Assembly (NCBI GenBank): GCA_016195205.1
Contig: JACQAB010000237.1
Span: 1-8,596, forward strand
Source of the DNA: Pseudomonadota bacterium
Lineage (GTDB): Bacteria > Pseudomonadota > Alphaproteobacteria > UBA9219 > RGZA01
Reading direction: 5' to 3'
DNA length: 8,596 bases
Shown: one piece after another, positions 1 through 6,647 of the stretch
Numbering within the stretch: the first letter of the stretch is position 1
How the letters are laid out: each line of letters begins with the position of its first letter
Translations under genes and position numbers: made by a program
The notes under the pieces: model-generated
The model's database searches: none
Told to the model about the DNA's origin: nothing
Seen by the model: the letters and a program-made list of their open reading frames with translations, nothing else

Positions 1-172
1 GCCGGAAGAGTTGAAAACCGCCGACGAAATCTTTCTTACCGGCACGGCGGCGGAAGTCACGCCGGTGGGCCAGATCGACGACATGAAATTCAAGGTCGGG
101 CCGATCACCAAAATGCTGGCCGAAGACTTCGCCAAGGAAGTCCGCAAAAAACCACGCGCCAGCGCGGCTTAA
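1..172 (+). CDS. ilvE: branched-chain amino acid aminotransferase, 3' end (partial)
   Basis: Only the last 56 codons are in the window; the frame starts at base 2 and ends with TAA at 170-172. The visible protein contains ADEIFLTGTAAEVTPVGQI, which is the C-terminal signature region of class IV (fold-type IV) pyridoxal-phosphate aminotransferases of the IlvE type. In that family the GTAAEVTPV segment lies by the cofactor phosphate. It is followed by the family's usual 'GPITK' element and a final helix (LAEDFAKEVRKK). The enzyme transfers the amino group between Leu, Ile or Val and 2-oxoglutarate in the cytoplasm, the last step of branched-chain amino acid synthesis. The catalytic lysine lies upstream, outside the window. 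D-amino-acid aminotransferase and aminodeoxychorismate lyase share the fold, but the match to IlvE wording here is close. No clear terminator follows it. Confidence 0.85.
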   Translation, partial: PEELKTADEIFLTGTAAEVTPVGQIDDMKFKVGPITKMLAEDFAKEVRKKPRASAA

Positions 173-213
173 CGCGTCCTTTCCGGCCTTCCGGCACCCT
201 CTGGAATTGTTAA

Positions 214-248
214 CCTCTCCCTGCTATTTTTTCCTTCCCTCCTGCCCT
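214..248 (+). promoter_or_regulatory. pyrimidine-rich leader stretch upstream of sucA
   Basis: In the 123-base gap between ilvE and sucA, 35 bases are almost all C and T, with only three purines. The 3' part (233-247, CCTTCCCTCCTGCCC) recurs with one base missing upstream of lpd (6624-6637). The stretch ends about 47 bases before the sucA start codon, so it could lie in the sucA leader RNA or overlap its promoter. No function can be assigned from sequence. I saw no convincing -35/-10 pair, and the Shine-Dalgarno match before sucA is weak (an AGG about 11 bases upstream). Confidence 0.3.
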
Positions 249-295
249 ATATCAAAAGGCGTCAGGGGCTCCCATCTGAACCAGGCAAAACCCCC

Positions 296-3184
296 ATGCC
301 CAGCCCCGCCGCCACGTCGCGTTTTTCCTTCCTCTCCGGCGCCAATGCCGACTTCCTGGCCGAGTTGTATGAACGCTACCTGCAAAACCCCTCCAGCGTC
401 GATCCAAGTTGGGCCGCTTTTTTTGCCGAGCTGAAAGACGAAGCCCCCACCGTGGCCGCTGAATTGCGCGGCGCCGCCTGGGCGCCCTTGCCGCCGCATC
501 GCATCATCGGCAACGGCGACGCCGCCAGCCATGCGCATGGCAGCAAAAAAGAAACCCCGGCCGATACCAAAGACTCTCTCGCCCTCGCGCGGCAAAGCGT
601 GCGCGCCCTGATGCTGATCCGCGCGCACCGCGCCGTGGGCCACGCCATGGCCGACCTTGATCCGCTGGGCCTCAAGAAATCCAGCCCCATGCCCGAATGC
701 GAACCGGAATTCTGGGGCTTCACCAAGGATGATTACGACAAACCCATTTTCATCGACGGCGTGCTGGGCCTGCAAACCGCGACACTGAAACAAATTCTGG
801 GCGTCTGCCGCGCCACTTATTGCCGCACCATCGGCTATGAATTCCTGCATGTGCAGGACCACGACCAAAAGCAATGGCTGCAGGAACATATTGAAGGCCA
901 GGCTCCCAATTACGACCGCGCCGGAAAGCGCAAAATCCTTGAACAACTCACCATGGCCGAGGGTTTTGAAAAGTTCCTGGCCGTCAAATTCCCCGGCACC
1001 AAGCGCTTTGGCTTGGAGGGCGGCGAGTCCACCATCCCCTGCTTACTGACCATGCTGGAACGCGGCGCCGAACTGGGCCTGGAAGAAGTGGTTTTCGGCA
1101 TGGCCCATCGTGGAAGGTTGAACGTTCTTACCAACATCTTGCGTAAATCTTATGTCGCCATCTTCGCCGAATTCCAGGGCACTTATGCCAATCCGGAATC
1201 GGTGCAGGGTTCAGGCGACGTGAAATACCATTTGGGCACGTCATGCGACTTTGAAATAGGCGGGCGCAAATTGCACCTCACTTTGAACGCCAACCCCTCT
1301 CATCTTGAATATGTGAACCCCGTGGCCACCGGCCGCGTCCGCGCCAAGGTGCAGCAGCGTGCACACAAGGTCGCCGACCTGAACGATGATGATTTCACCC
1401 GCGTGGCGGGCATCCTGCTGCATGGTGACGCCGCTTTTGCCGGCCAAGGCGTGGTAGGCGAAACCATGGAATTGGCGCAGTTGAAAGGCTATCGCACCGG
1501 CGGCACGGTGCATGTGGTCATCAACAACCAGATCGGCTTCACCACGGCGCCGGAATACGCCAAATCCACGCTGTATTGCACCGACGTGGCCAAGATTATC
1601 ACCGCCCCCATCTTCCACGTGAACGGCGACGACCCCGAGGCCGTGGCGCATGTCTCGCGCCTGGCCATCGAATTCCGCCAGAAATTCAAGCAGGACGTGG
1701 TGGTGGAAATCGTCTGCTACCGCCGCCACGGCCATAACGAAGGTGATGAGCCGGCCTTCACCCAGCCGCGCATGTACGCAAAAATCCGCAGCCTTTCCAC
1801 CACGCGCGAGCAATACGCCAAAAAACTGAACGAAGAAGGCAGCCTGCCGCCTGTGGAAACCGACCAGATCCAGAAAGACTTCATCGCCCGCCTGGAAAAT
1901 GATTTTGCCGCCTCCGCTAGTTATAAGCCGAACAAGGCCGATTGGCTGGAAGGCAAGTGGCAGGGGCTGCAAGTGGCCTCGGGCGAAGAACGCAGCGGCA
2001 ACACCGGCGTGCCGATGGATCTGCTGAAGGAAGTGGGGCACGCTATTTCGGTCGTACCGCAAAGCTTTAATCTCAATCCCAAAATCGCCAAGCAGCTTGA
2101 AGAAAAAATGAAGGCCATCGACACCGGCCATGGCATTGATTGGGCTACGGCCGAGGCCTTGGCCTTCGGCACGCTGGTGGTGGAAGGCACGCCCGTGCGC
2201 CTTTCCGGACAGGATTGCGGCCGCGGCACCTTCAGCCAGCGCCATGCCAGCCTTTACGACCAAACCACCGAGGAACGCTATCAGCCTATCAACCATATTC
2301 GCTGGGGCCGCCAGGCTCCGTTCGAGGTGTATGACAGCCCGCTGTCGGAAACCGCGGTGCTGGGCTTTGAATACGGCTACACGCTGGCGGAACCCAACGC
2401 GCTGGTGATGTGGGAAGCCCAGTTCGGCGACTTCATGAACGGCGCGCAGGTGATCATCGACCAGTTCATGGCCTCCAGCGAAACCAAATGGCTGCGCATG
2501 TCGGGATTGGTGCTGCTGTTGCCGCATGGCCATGAAGGCCAGGGGCCGGAACACTCTTCCGCCCGGCCCGAGCGCTTTTTACAAATGTGCGCGGAAGAAA
2601 ACTGGCAGATCGCCAATTGCTCGACCCCCGCCAATTATTTCCACATCCTGCGCCGCCAGATGCGCCGTCAGTTCCGCAAGCCGCTGATTTTGATGACGCC
2701 GAAATCGCTGCTGCGCCATAAAATGTGTGTTTCCGATCTGTCCGATATGGCCGGAGACAGCAAATTCTACCGCGTCATCGGTGACAACTCAGCCAATCTG
2801 GTGAAGGACGAACAAATCCGCCGCGTCGTGCTGTGCACCGGCAAGGTGTATTACGACCTCTTGGCCGAGCGCGACACGCGCGGCATCAAGGACGTGGCGT
2901 TGGTGCGCATCGAAGAGCTTTATCCCTTCCCGCATGGCCGCCTGTGTCAGCAGCTGCGCCGCTATCGTCCGGAAACCGAAGTGGTGTGGTGCCAGGAAGA
3001 GCCGATGAACATGGGCGCCTGGACTTACATCGACCGGCGCATTGAAGGGGCGATGGCCGAGATGGAAAGCAAATCCTCCTGGCCGAATTATGTGGGCCGT
3101 GTCGCCGCGGCTGCACCCGCCACCGGTTATTTGAAACGGCACACCAAAGAACAGGCCGAGATTGTTGATAAGGCGTTGAAATAA
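296..3184 (+). CDS. sucA: 2-oxoglutarate dehydrogenase E1 component
   Basis: The 962-residue product is the thiamine-diphosphate E1 subunit (EC 1.2.4.2). It decarboxylates 2-oxoglutarate and transfers the succinyl group to the lipoyl arm of SucB in the TCA cycle. Residues about 11-46 (SFLSGANADFLAELYERYL and on) form the N-terminal segment that in this family contacts E2. His271 lies in MAHRGRLNVL, a substrate-binding active-site motif. The thiamine-diphosphate/metal motif runs from HGDAAFAGQG (Gly377-Asp378) to INNQIGFTT (Asn410-Asn411). GRGTFSQRHA with His650 and HGHEGQGPEHSSARPERFLQ follow in the transketolase-like pyrimidine domain, then the conserved C-terminal region (EEPMNMGAWTYIDRR). 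The length is close to the family norm (E. coli 933 residues). ATG at 296 is chosen because the conserved N-terminus begins about ten residues later. All expected motifs are intact. The next gene starts 27 bases downstream. Confidence 0.98.
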   Translation: MPSPAATSRFSFLSGANADFLAELYERYLQNPSSVDPSWAAFFAELKDEAPTVAAELRGAAWAPLPPHRIIGNGDAASHAHGSKKETPADTKDSLALARQSVRALMLIRAHRAVGHAMADLDPLGLKKSSPMPECEPEFWGFTKDDYDKPIFIDGVLGLQTATLKQILGVCRATYCRTIGYEFLHVQDHDQKQWLQEHIEGQAPNYDRAGKRKILEQLTMAEGFEKFLAVKFPGTKRFGLEGGESTIPCLLTMLERGAELGLEEVVFGMAHRGRLNVLTNILRKSYVAIFAEFQGTYANPESVQGSGDVKYHLGTSCDFEIGGRKLHLTLNANPSHLEYVNPVATGRVRAKVQQRAHKVADLNDDDFTRVAGILLHGDAAFAGQGVVGETMELAQLKGYRTGGTVHVVINNQIGFTTAPEYAKSTLYCTDVAKIITAPIFHVNGDDPEAVAHVSRLAIEFRQKFKQDVVVEIVCYRRHGHNEGDEPAFTQPRMYAKIRSLSTTREQYAKKLNEEGSLPPVETDQIQKDFIARLENDFAASASYKPNKADWLEGKWQGLQVASGEERSGNTGVPMDLLKEVGHAISVVPQSFNLNPKIAKQLEEKMKAIDTGHGIDWATAEALAFGTLVVEGTPVRLSGQDCGRGTFSQRHASLYDQTTEERYQPINHIRWGRQAPFEVYDSPLSETAVLGFEYGYTLAEPNALVMWEAQFGDFMNGAQVIIDQFMASSETKWLRMSGLVLLLPHGHEGQGPEHSSARPERFLQMCAEENWQIANCSTPANYFHILRRQMRRQFRKPLILMTPKSLLRHKMCVSDLSDMAGDSKFYRVIGDNSANLVKDEQIRRVVLCTGKVYYDLLAERDTRGIKDVALVRIEELYPFPHGRLCQQLRRYRPETEVVWCQEEPMNMGAWTYIDRRIEGAMAEMESKSSWPNYVGRVAAAAPATGYLKRHTKEQAEIVDKALK

Positions 3185-3211
3185 CGTAACTCGCTTTGCT
3201 GGAAAAGACAC

Positions 3212-3922
3212 ATGCCGCAGCTCTTAAGCATTCGCTCCAGCCTATGGAATCTTGCCTTGGTAACCGCCGCCCTGCTTACAGCCAACCTCGCCGGCGCGCA
3301 GGAAGGAAACAACCTGTCCCTCTCAGCCAAAGCAGCGGCCCAGTCGCCGCTTATGATTCAAGCCAGCATAAGGCGTATTCGCACTATCGAAGAAAAACAT
3401 TTTTTCTCGGCAGATCGCAGTCAATTCCGGAAAAAAGCCATTCCCGCCCTGGCCGACACACCCGCGGGAAAAGCGAAACTTTTCGCGGTATCGGGGGGCC
3501 ATTTTCTTCGCCCGTCCGATCCTGCTGATGTGCAATTCCGTTCCGTGATGATCACACGTTACGAATATGCCACCGGCCTTACTTTCGAAACCGTCATCGA
3601 TTTGAACGAGCGCAAGGTGACCAGTTTCACGGCGTTCGCCAATGCACCCACCACACTTACGGAAACCGAGATCGGGCGGGCGCTTAAGATTGCCGCCCGC
3701 GATTTTCCTGAACTCAAAACCAGGAGGCCTAAATTCTGGATCCATCCCTTCCTTATGGCCGACACGCAAAGCCCGCTTTACGGGCACCGGCTTGTCACCA
3801 TTGGCCTGAGGCGCGCCAACGTGGATGTTGACCTGACCACGGGAAAGATTTTGGAGCGGGATAAACCTCGGTCCCGCTTGCGGCGAGGCCATTCGCAACC
3901 ACCTCAGCTAAGGTTGCAATAG
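3212..3922 (+). CDS. predicted exported protein of unknown function
   Basis: This 236-residue protein starts with a clear Sec-type signal peptide: Arg8, a hydrophobic core at about 11-26, and an AGA|QE cleavage site after Ala29. That leaves a mature protein of about 207 residues, probably periplasmic; there is no further membrane segment and no lipobox Cys. Residues 112-168 read as strand-strand-helix: VMITRYEYATGLTFETVIDL, then a 'KVTSF' strand, then TLTETEIGRALKIAARDFPEL. A second 'VDVDLTTGKILERD' element follows near 206-219. This layout is reminiscent of small PepSY-like or copper-amine-oxidase N-terminal domains, but that is only a resemblance by eye and no catalytic domain is present. 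I do not recognise a named family. The start has only a weak ribosome site (GGAAAAG). Lying 27 bases after sucA on the same strand, it is probably co-transcribed with it, although nothing links it to the TCA cycle. Confidence 0.8.
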   Translation: MPQLLSIRSSLWNLALVTAALLTANLAGAQEGNNLSLSAKAAAQSPLMIQASIRRIRTIEEKHFFSADRSQFRKKAIPALADTPAGKAKLFAVSGGHFLRPSDPADVQFRSVMITRYEYATGLTFETVIDLNERKVTSFTAFANAPTTLTETEIGRALKIAARDFPELKTRRPKFWIHPFLMADTQSPLYGHRLVTIGLRRANVDVDLTTGKILERDKPRSRLRRGHSQPPQLRLQ

Positions 3923-3949
3923 CACTGTTGCGGTAATGAAAGGCTTGCC

Positions 3950-3963
3950 TAAAACCGGTTTTA
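3950..3963. promoter_or_regulatory. perfect 14-base palindrome upstream of sucB
   Basis: TAAAACCGGTTTTA is an exact inverted repeat with no spacer, in the 84-base gap between the exported-protein gene and sucB, 43 bases before the sucB start. A gapless palindrome is more like a dimeric protein-binding site than a terminator, because it leaves no natural hairpin loop and no T-run follows. A second TTTTAC copy occurs at 3982-3987. A regulatory role is inference only. Confidence 0.3.
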
Positions 3964-4006
3964 CGCCCAAAATCAGCCCCCTTTTACCCGCTCTGTAAAG
4001 ATCGCC

Positions 4007-5239
4007 ATGCCCGTTGAAATTCGCGTTCCCACCCTGGGTGAATCCGTTTCCGAAGCCACTGTCGCCAAATGGCTGAAAAAGCCGGGCGATGCCGTGCGCA
4101 CCGATGAACCTTTGGTGGAATTGGAAACCGATAAAGTCACGCTGGAAATAAACGCCCCGGCCTCGGGCGTGATTGCCGAAATCACCGTGCCGCAGGGCAG
4201 TGCCGTGAAAGTGGGCGCGTTGCTGGGCACCATCAGCGATTCCGGTGCTCCGGCCAAGCCATCCGCCCCCGCCAATATCAACAAAACCTCGGCCCCGCCT
4301 GCCGCTCCGGTAGTGGCCGCGCCGCCACCTCCGCCCGCAGCGGCAAGCATCGCCGCGCCCATGCCGGGCCCGGGCGTGCGCAAAATGGTGGAAGACAACA
4401 AGCTTAACATCTCCGCCATTCCCGCCAGCGGACGCGAAGGCCGTCTGACTTCGGAAGACGTGGTGAATTACATGAGCGCGCCGAAAGCCGCGCCTGCCGC
4501 CAAGGCACCCGTGGCACCCTCGGGTCCGCGCACGCGCCAGAATGAAGAGCAGCGCGTGCGCATGACGCGCCTGCGGAGCCGCATCGCCGAACGTCTGAAA
4601 GAGGCGCAGAACACCGCCGCCATGCTCACCACCTTCAACGAGGTGGATATGGGCAACCTCATGGCCATGCGCAAAGCGCATGGCGAGGCATTTGAGAAGA
4701 AACACGGCGTGAAGCTGGGTTTCATGTCGTTCTTCGTGAAGGCCTGCGTGGGCGCGCTGAAGGCCATTCCCGCCGTGAACGGCGAGATCGACGGCGAAGA
4801 CCTGGTTTACAAAAACTATTACGACATCGGCGTGGCCGTGGGCACCGAACAGGGCCTGGTGGTTCCCGTGCTGCGCAGCGCCGATGCGCTGGGCTTCGCT
4901 GAAATCGAAAAAGGCATTACCGACCTCGCCAAAAAAGCGCGCGAGGGGAAGCTGACCATCCCCGAACTTACCGGCGGCACCTTCACCATCACCAACGGCG
5001 GCATCTATGGCTCGCTGATGAGCACGCCGATTCTGAACCCGCCGCAATCGGGTATCCTGGGCATGCATAAAATTCAGGAACGCCCCATGGCGGTGAACGG
5101 CCAGGTGGTGGCGCGGCCGATGATGTATATCGCGCTGTCGTATGACCACCGTATTATTGATGGCCGCGAAGCCGTCACCTTCCTGGTGAAGGTCAAAGAA
5201 GCGCTGGAAGACCCGCAGCGTCTGTTGCTGGAAATCTGA
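4007..5239 (+). CDS. sucB: dihydrolipoyllysine-residue succinyltransferase, E2 of the 2-oxoglutarate dehydrogenase complex
   Basis: This 410-residue protein (EC 2.3.1.61) forms the core of the complex and moves the succinyl group from lipoyl to CoA. Residues 1-77 are one lipoyl domain, with the lipoylated Lys43 in ETDKVTLE. A Pro/Ala-rich flexible linker (about 78-120) leads to the peripheral-subunit-binding domain (about 121-156, GPGVRKMVEDN to LTSEDVVNYM), which docks E3 and E1. A second Ala/Pro linker leads to the acyltransferase domain (about 181-410), which ends with the catalytic motif SYDHRIIDGREAV (His381, Asp385). The N-terminus VEIRVPTLGESVSEATVAKW and the FNEVDM segment are typical of SucB rather than the pyruvate dehydrogenase E2, and the sucA neighbour supports this. 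ATG at 4007 fits the family start exactly. The ribosome site is weak (AAAG, 7-8 bases upstream). The stop TGA abuts the stop of the - strand gene that follows. Confidence 0.97.
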   Translation: MPVEIRVPTLGESVSEATVAKWLKKPGDAVRTDEPLVELETDKVTLEINAPASGVIAEITVPQGSAVKVGALLGTISDSGAPAKPSAPANINKTSAPPAAPVVAAPPPPPAAASIAAPMPGPGVRKMVEDNKLNISAIPASGREGRLTSEDVVNYMSAPKAAPAAKAPVAPSGPRTRQNEEQRVRMTRLRSRIAERLKEAQNTAAMLTTFNEVDMGNLMAMRKAHGEAFEKKHGVKLGFMSFFVKACVGALKAIPAVNGEIDGEDLVYKNYYDIGVAVGTEQGLVVPVLRSADALGFAEIEKGITDLAKKAREGKLTIPELTGGTFTITNGGIYGSLMSTPILNPPQSGILGMHKIQERPMAVNGQVVARPMMYIALSYDHRIIDGREAVTFLVKVKEALEDPQRLLLEI

Positions 5240-6514
5240 TTACTTGCCGGGCGCGGCTTTGCCGCCTTCAAAAACAACAACTCTTTGCGGCGAAGCGCCG
5301 GGCGGCGGCGGCCCAAGCTTTTTCTGCACCGGCTCGGCCAGCAAGCCATAAAGATGGGTGTTAATGCAGAAGCCTCTTAACGTGGCCAGATAGCCTTTCT
5401 GGCTTTGGGCGTCAAATTCGGTGGCCCAGTTTTCAACCTGGCTTTTGAACGCCTCAAACAGATCGCTGCGCCCATTGGGCGAACTGCAGGCGCGGCGGTA
5501 ATAGGTTTGGAAGACGTCTTCCTTCCCTGTCAGAACGGCCGTCTTCAACGGAGGCCAATAACCTTCGCCGAAGCTGCGGCCAAGCGAAACTTCCCTGGTT
5601 TCGAAATCCGCCTTCAGCGACGCTTCGCGTGTTTCAAGATACAGGGCGTGAATGGCCCTGCAGATATCCGCTTCCGTATAATTCTCTGCGTCGAATCTTC
5701 CTGTAAAAGCCTTTTCCGTCGCCAGATTGGCGATACCTGTTACGAAACCTCGGCGGAATTCGGCTTCATACCCCCACGCCTTGGCCGACTGCCACGCCCT
5801 GGCCAGCGGCCAACTTTGGGATCCCCACTCATAAAGCATATTATGAAAATTGCCGTCATGTTTTACGTAGCGATGCCGCACCAGTGTCTGCGCCGAGTGT
5901 TCCACGATGCCGGCCGTCATATCCGGAAATCCTAGGTTTTTCGCCCGCCCTTCCAGAGCGGAAAAAATGGGGTGGTTTCCCTGATACAACGCGCCAAAAG
6001 CCAGCCAGCCCGTACGACTATTATAAGCGTCGCGGAATTTGGCAAAAGCGTTGGGCGTATTCATAAAAAGCGCGAAAAGCCGGGTGAAAGTTTTCTCGCT
6101 GGCTTTTGCTCGCGCTTCTTTATCCGCATCGAAGCGCAGAGTGTGGTCGCCATATTCGCGCGGCACATAGGGCAGCGGAAGGTTTTCTCCCATAAGGTCG
6201 GGCAGACGCTTTAGCGCCACCTCCTTGGCGTTATCGAAAAAATGGGTGGCGCGGTCTTTTCTGTCACGCGAATGTCTTCTGAAAAGCGTTTCGAAGCGAT
6301 CCATGTCGCCCCAACGCAGCAACAGGCGCAGATAACCTTTTTGAAAGGCCCTGCCGATTTTCACACCGCCAATTCTTGGCGTAACGACCATCGCCGTGCG
6401 GTGAAAATCTCTTGCGATGACCACACCCATGCGGGCCAGAAGCGCCTTGCCGAGCTGAAAAGCCAGATTGCCGGAACGGCGCGAGCCAATATGGGCTATG
6501 ACTTTATCGTTCAT
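5240..6514 (-). CDS. unrecognised 424-residue protein between sucB and lpd
   Basis: I do not recognise the family. The start is set at ATG 6514 because AGGGATAC places a good Shine-Dalgarno directly before it; a TTG four codons upstream (6526) is in frame but less likely. The protein starts MNDKVIAHIG and has no signal peptide, no membrane segment and no metal or nucleotide motif that I can see. It is rich in aromatic and basic residues, looks mostly helical, and ends in a proline-rich tail (KKLGPPPPGASPQR). Two segments match each other: residues 54-80 and 312-341 both follow the pattern GR[AS]FxxGY, then Leu, then Gly, then DxFxT, ending in RR. A shorter GF or GY version recurs near 253-257 and 372-375. 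This suggests a repeated helical unit. The gene interrupts the suc cluster on the opposite strand, converges with sucB with no gap, and diverges from lpd. Cytoplasmic location is inferred. Confidence 0.8.
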   Translation of the reverse strand: MNDKVIAHIGSRRSGNLAFQLGKALLARMGVVIARDFHRTAMVVTPRIGGVKIGRAFQKGYLRLLLRWGDMDRFETLFRRHSRDRKDRATHFFDNAKEVALKRLPDLMGENLPLPYVPREYGDHTLRFDADKEARAKASEKTFTRLFALFMNTPNAFAKFRDAYNSRTGWLAFGALYQGNHPIFSALEGRAKNLGFPDMTAGIVEHSAQTLVRHRYVKHDGNFHNMLYEWGSQSWPLARAWQSAKAWGYEAEFRRGFVTGIANLATEKAFTGRFDAENYTEADICRAIHALYLETREASLKADFETREVSLGRSFGEGYWPPLKTAVLTGKEDVFQTYYRRACSSPNGRSDLFEAFKSQVENWATEFDAQSQKGYLATLRGFCINTHLYGLLAEPVQKKLGPPPPGASPQRVVVFEGGKAAPGK

Positions 6515-6537
6515 GTATCCCTGCAAAAGATGCGTGG

Positions 6538-6565
6538 AATCTAGCAGCCACGGCCTTTAAAACAA
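6538..6565 (-). promoter_or_regulatory. possible promoter for the 424-residue protein gene
   Basis: Reading the - strand, TTGTTT (6565-6560) and TAGATT (6543-6538) are separated by 16 bases. TAGATT matches the sigma-70 -10 consensus at four of six positions and TTGTTT keeps the TTG of the -35. Transcription would start near 6531, giving a leader of about 17 bases that includes the AGGG ribosome site. This is a pattern match only. Confidence 0.35.
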
Positions 6566-6588
6566 GCAAAACATGCTCTAATTAATAA

Positions 6589-6618
6589 TTGCGCCCAAAC
6601 AGCCATTGCGCTTATCTA
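6589..6618 (+). promoter_or_regulatory. possible promoter for lpd
   Basis: TTGCGC (6589-6594) and TATCTA (6613-6618) lie 18 bases apart, just downstream of the AT-rich patch 6577-6590. Transcription would start near 6625, some 23 bases before the lpd ATG. The -10 match is poor (TAT only). Because the preceding gene runs the other way, lpd needs a promoter in 6515-6647, and this is the best candidate I see. Confidence 0.25.
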
Positions 6619-6647
6619 ACAGGCCTTCCTCCTGCCCCCTAAAGACC

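Noticed and set aside
207..253. sigma-70 promoter for sucA (TTGTTA at 207-212, TATATC at 248-253)
   Set aside because: The spacing between these elements is far too long and no partner at 16-18 bases was found for either one.
1241..2554. Long open frame of 437 codons antisense to sucA
   Set aside because: It mirrors the intact, fully conserved sucA; its composition (many His, Gly, Ala, Phe) is the usual product of reading a GC-rich gene backwards.
3673..3699. CGGGCGG/CCGCCCG inverted repeat as a terminator or attenuator
   Set aside because: It lies in the middle of the exported-protein frame, with a 13-base loop and only four T's after it; probably chance in GC-rich coding DNA.
3908..5149. 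413-codon open frame antisense to sucB
   Set aside because: It is a His/Gly/Arg-rich shadow of the conserved sucB frame, with no recognisable domain.
5253..5265. GCGGC-TTT-GCCGC hairpin just past the sucB stop as a terminator
   Set aside because: The stem is only 5 base pairs and no T-run follows on either strand; it lies in the coding tail of the opposing gene.
6515..6526. TTG start four codons upstream for the 424-residue protein
   Set aside because: The AGGG ribosome site lies between this TTG and the ATG at 6514, so it serves the ATG.
6606..6647. TTG start giving lpd 14 extra residues
   Set aside because: The extra residues have no family likeness, and the ATG at 6648 gives the standard Lpd N-terminus.
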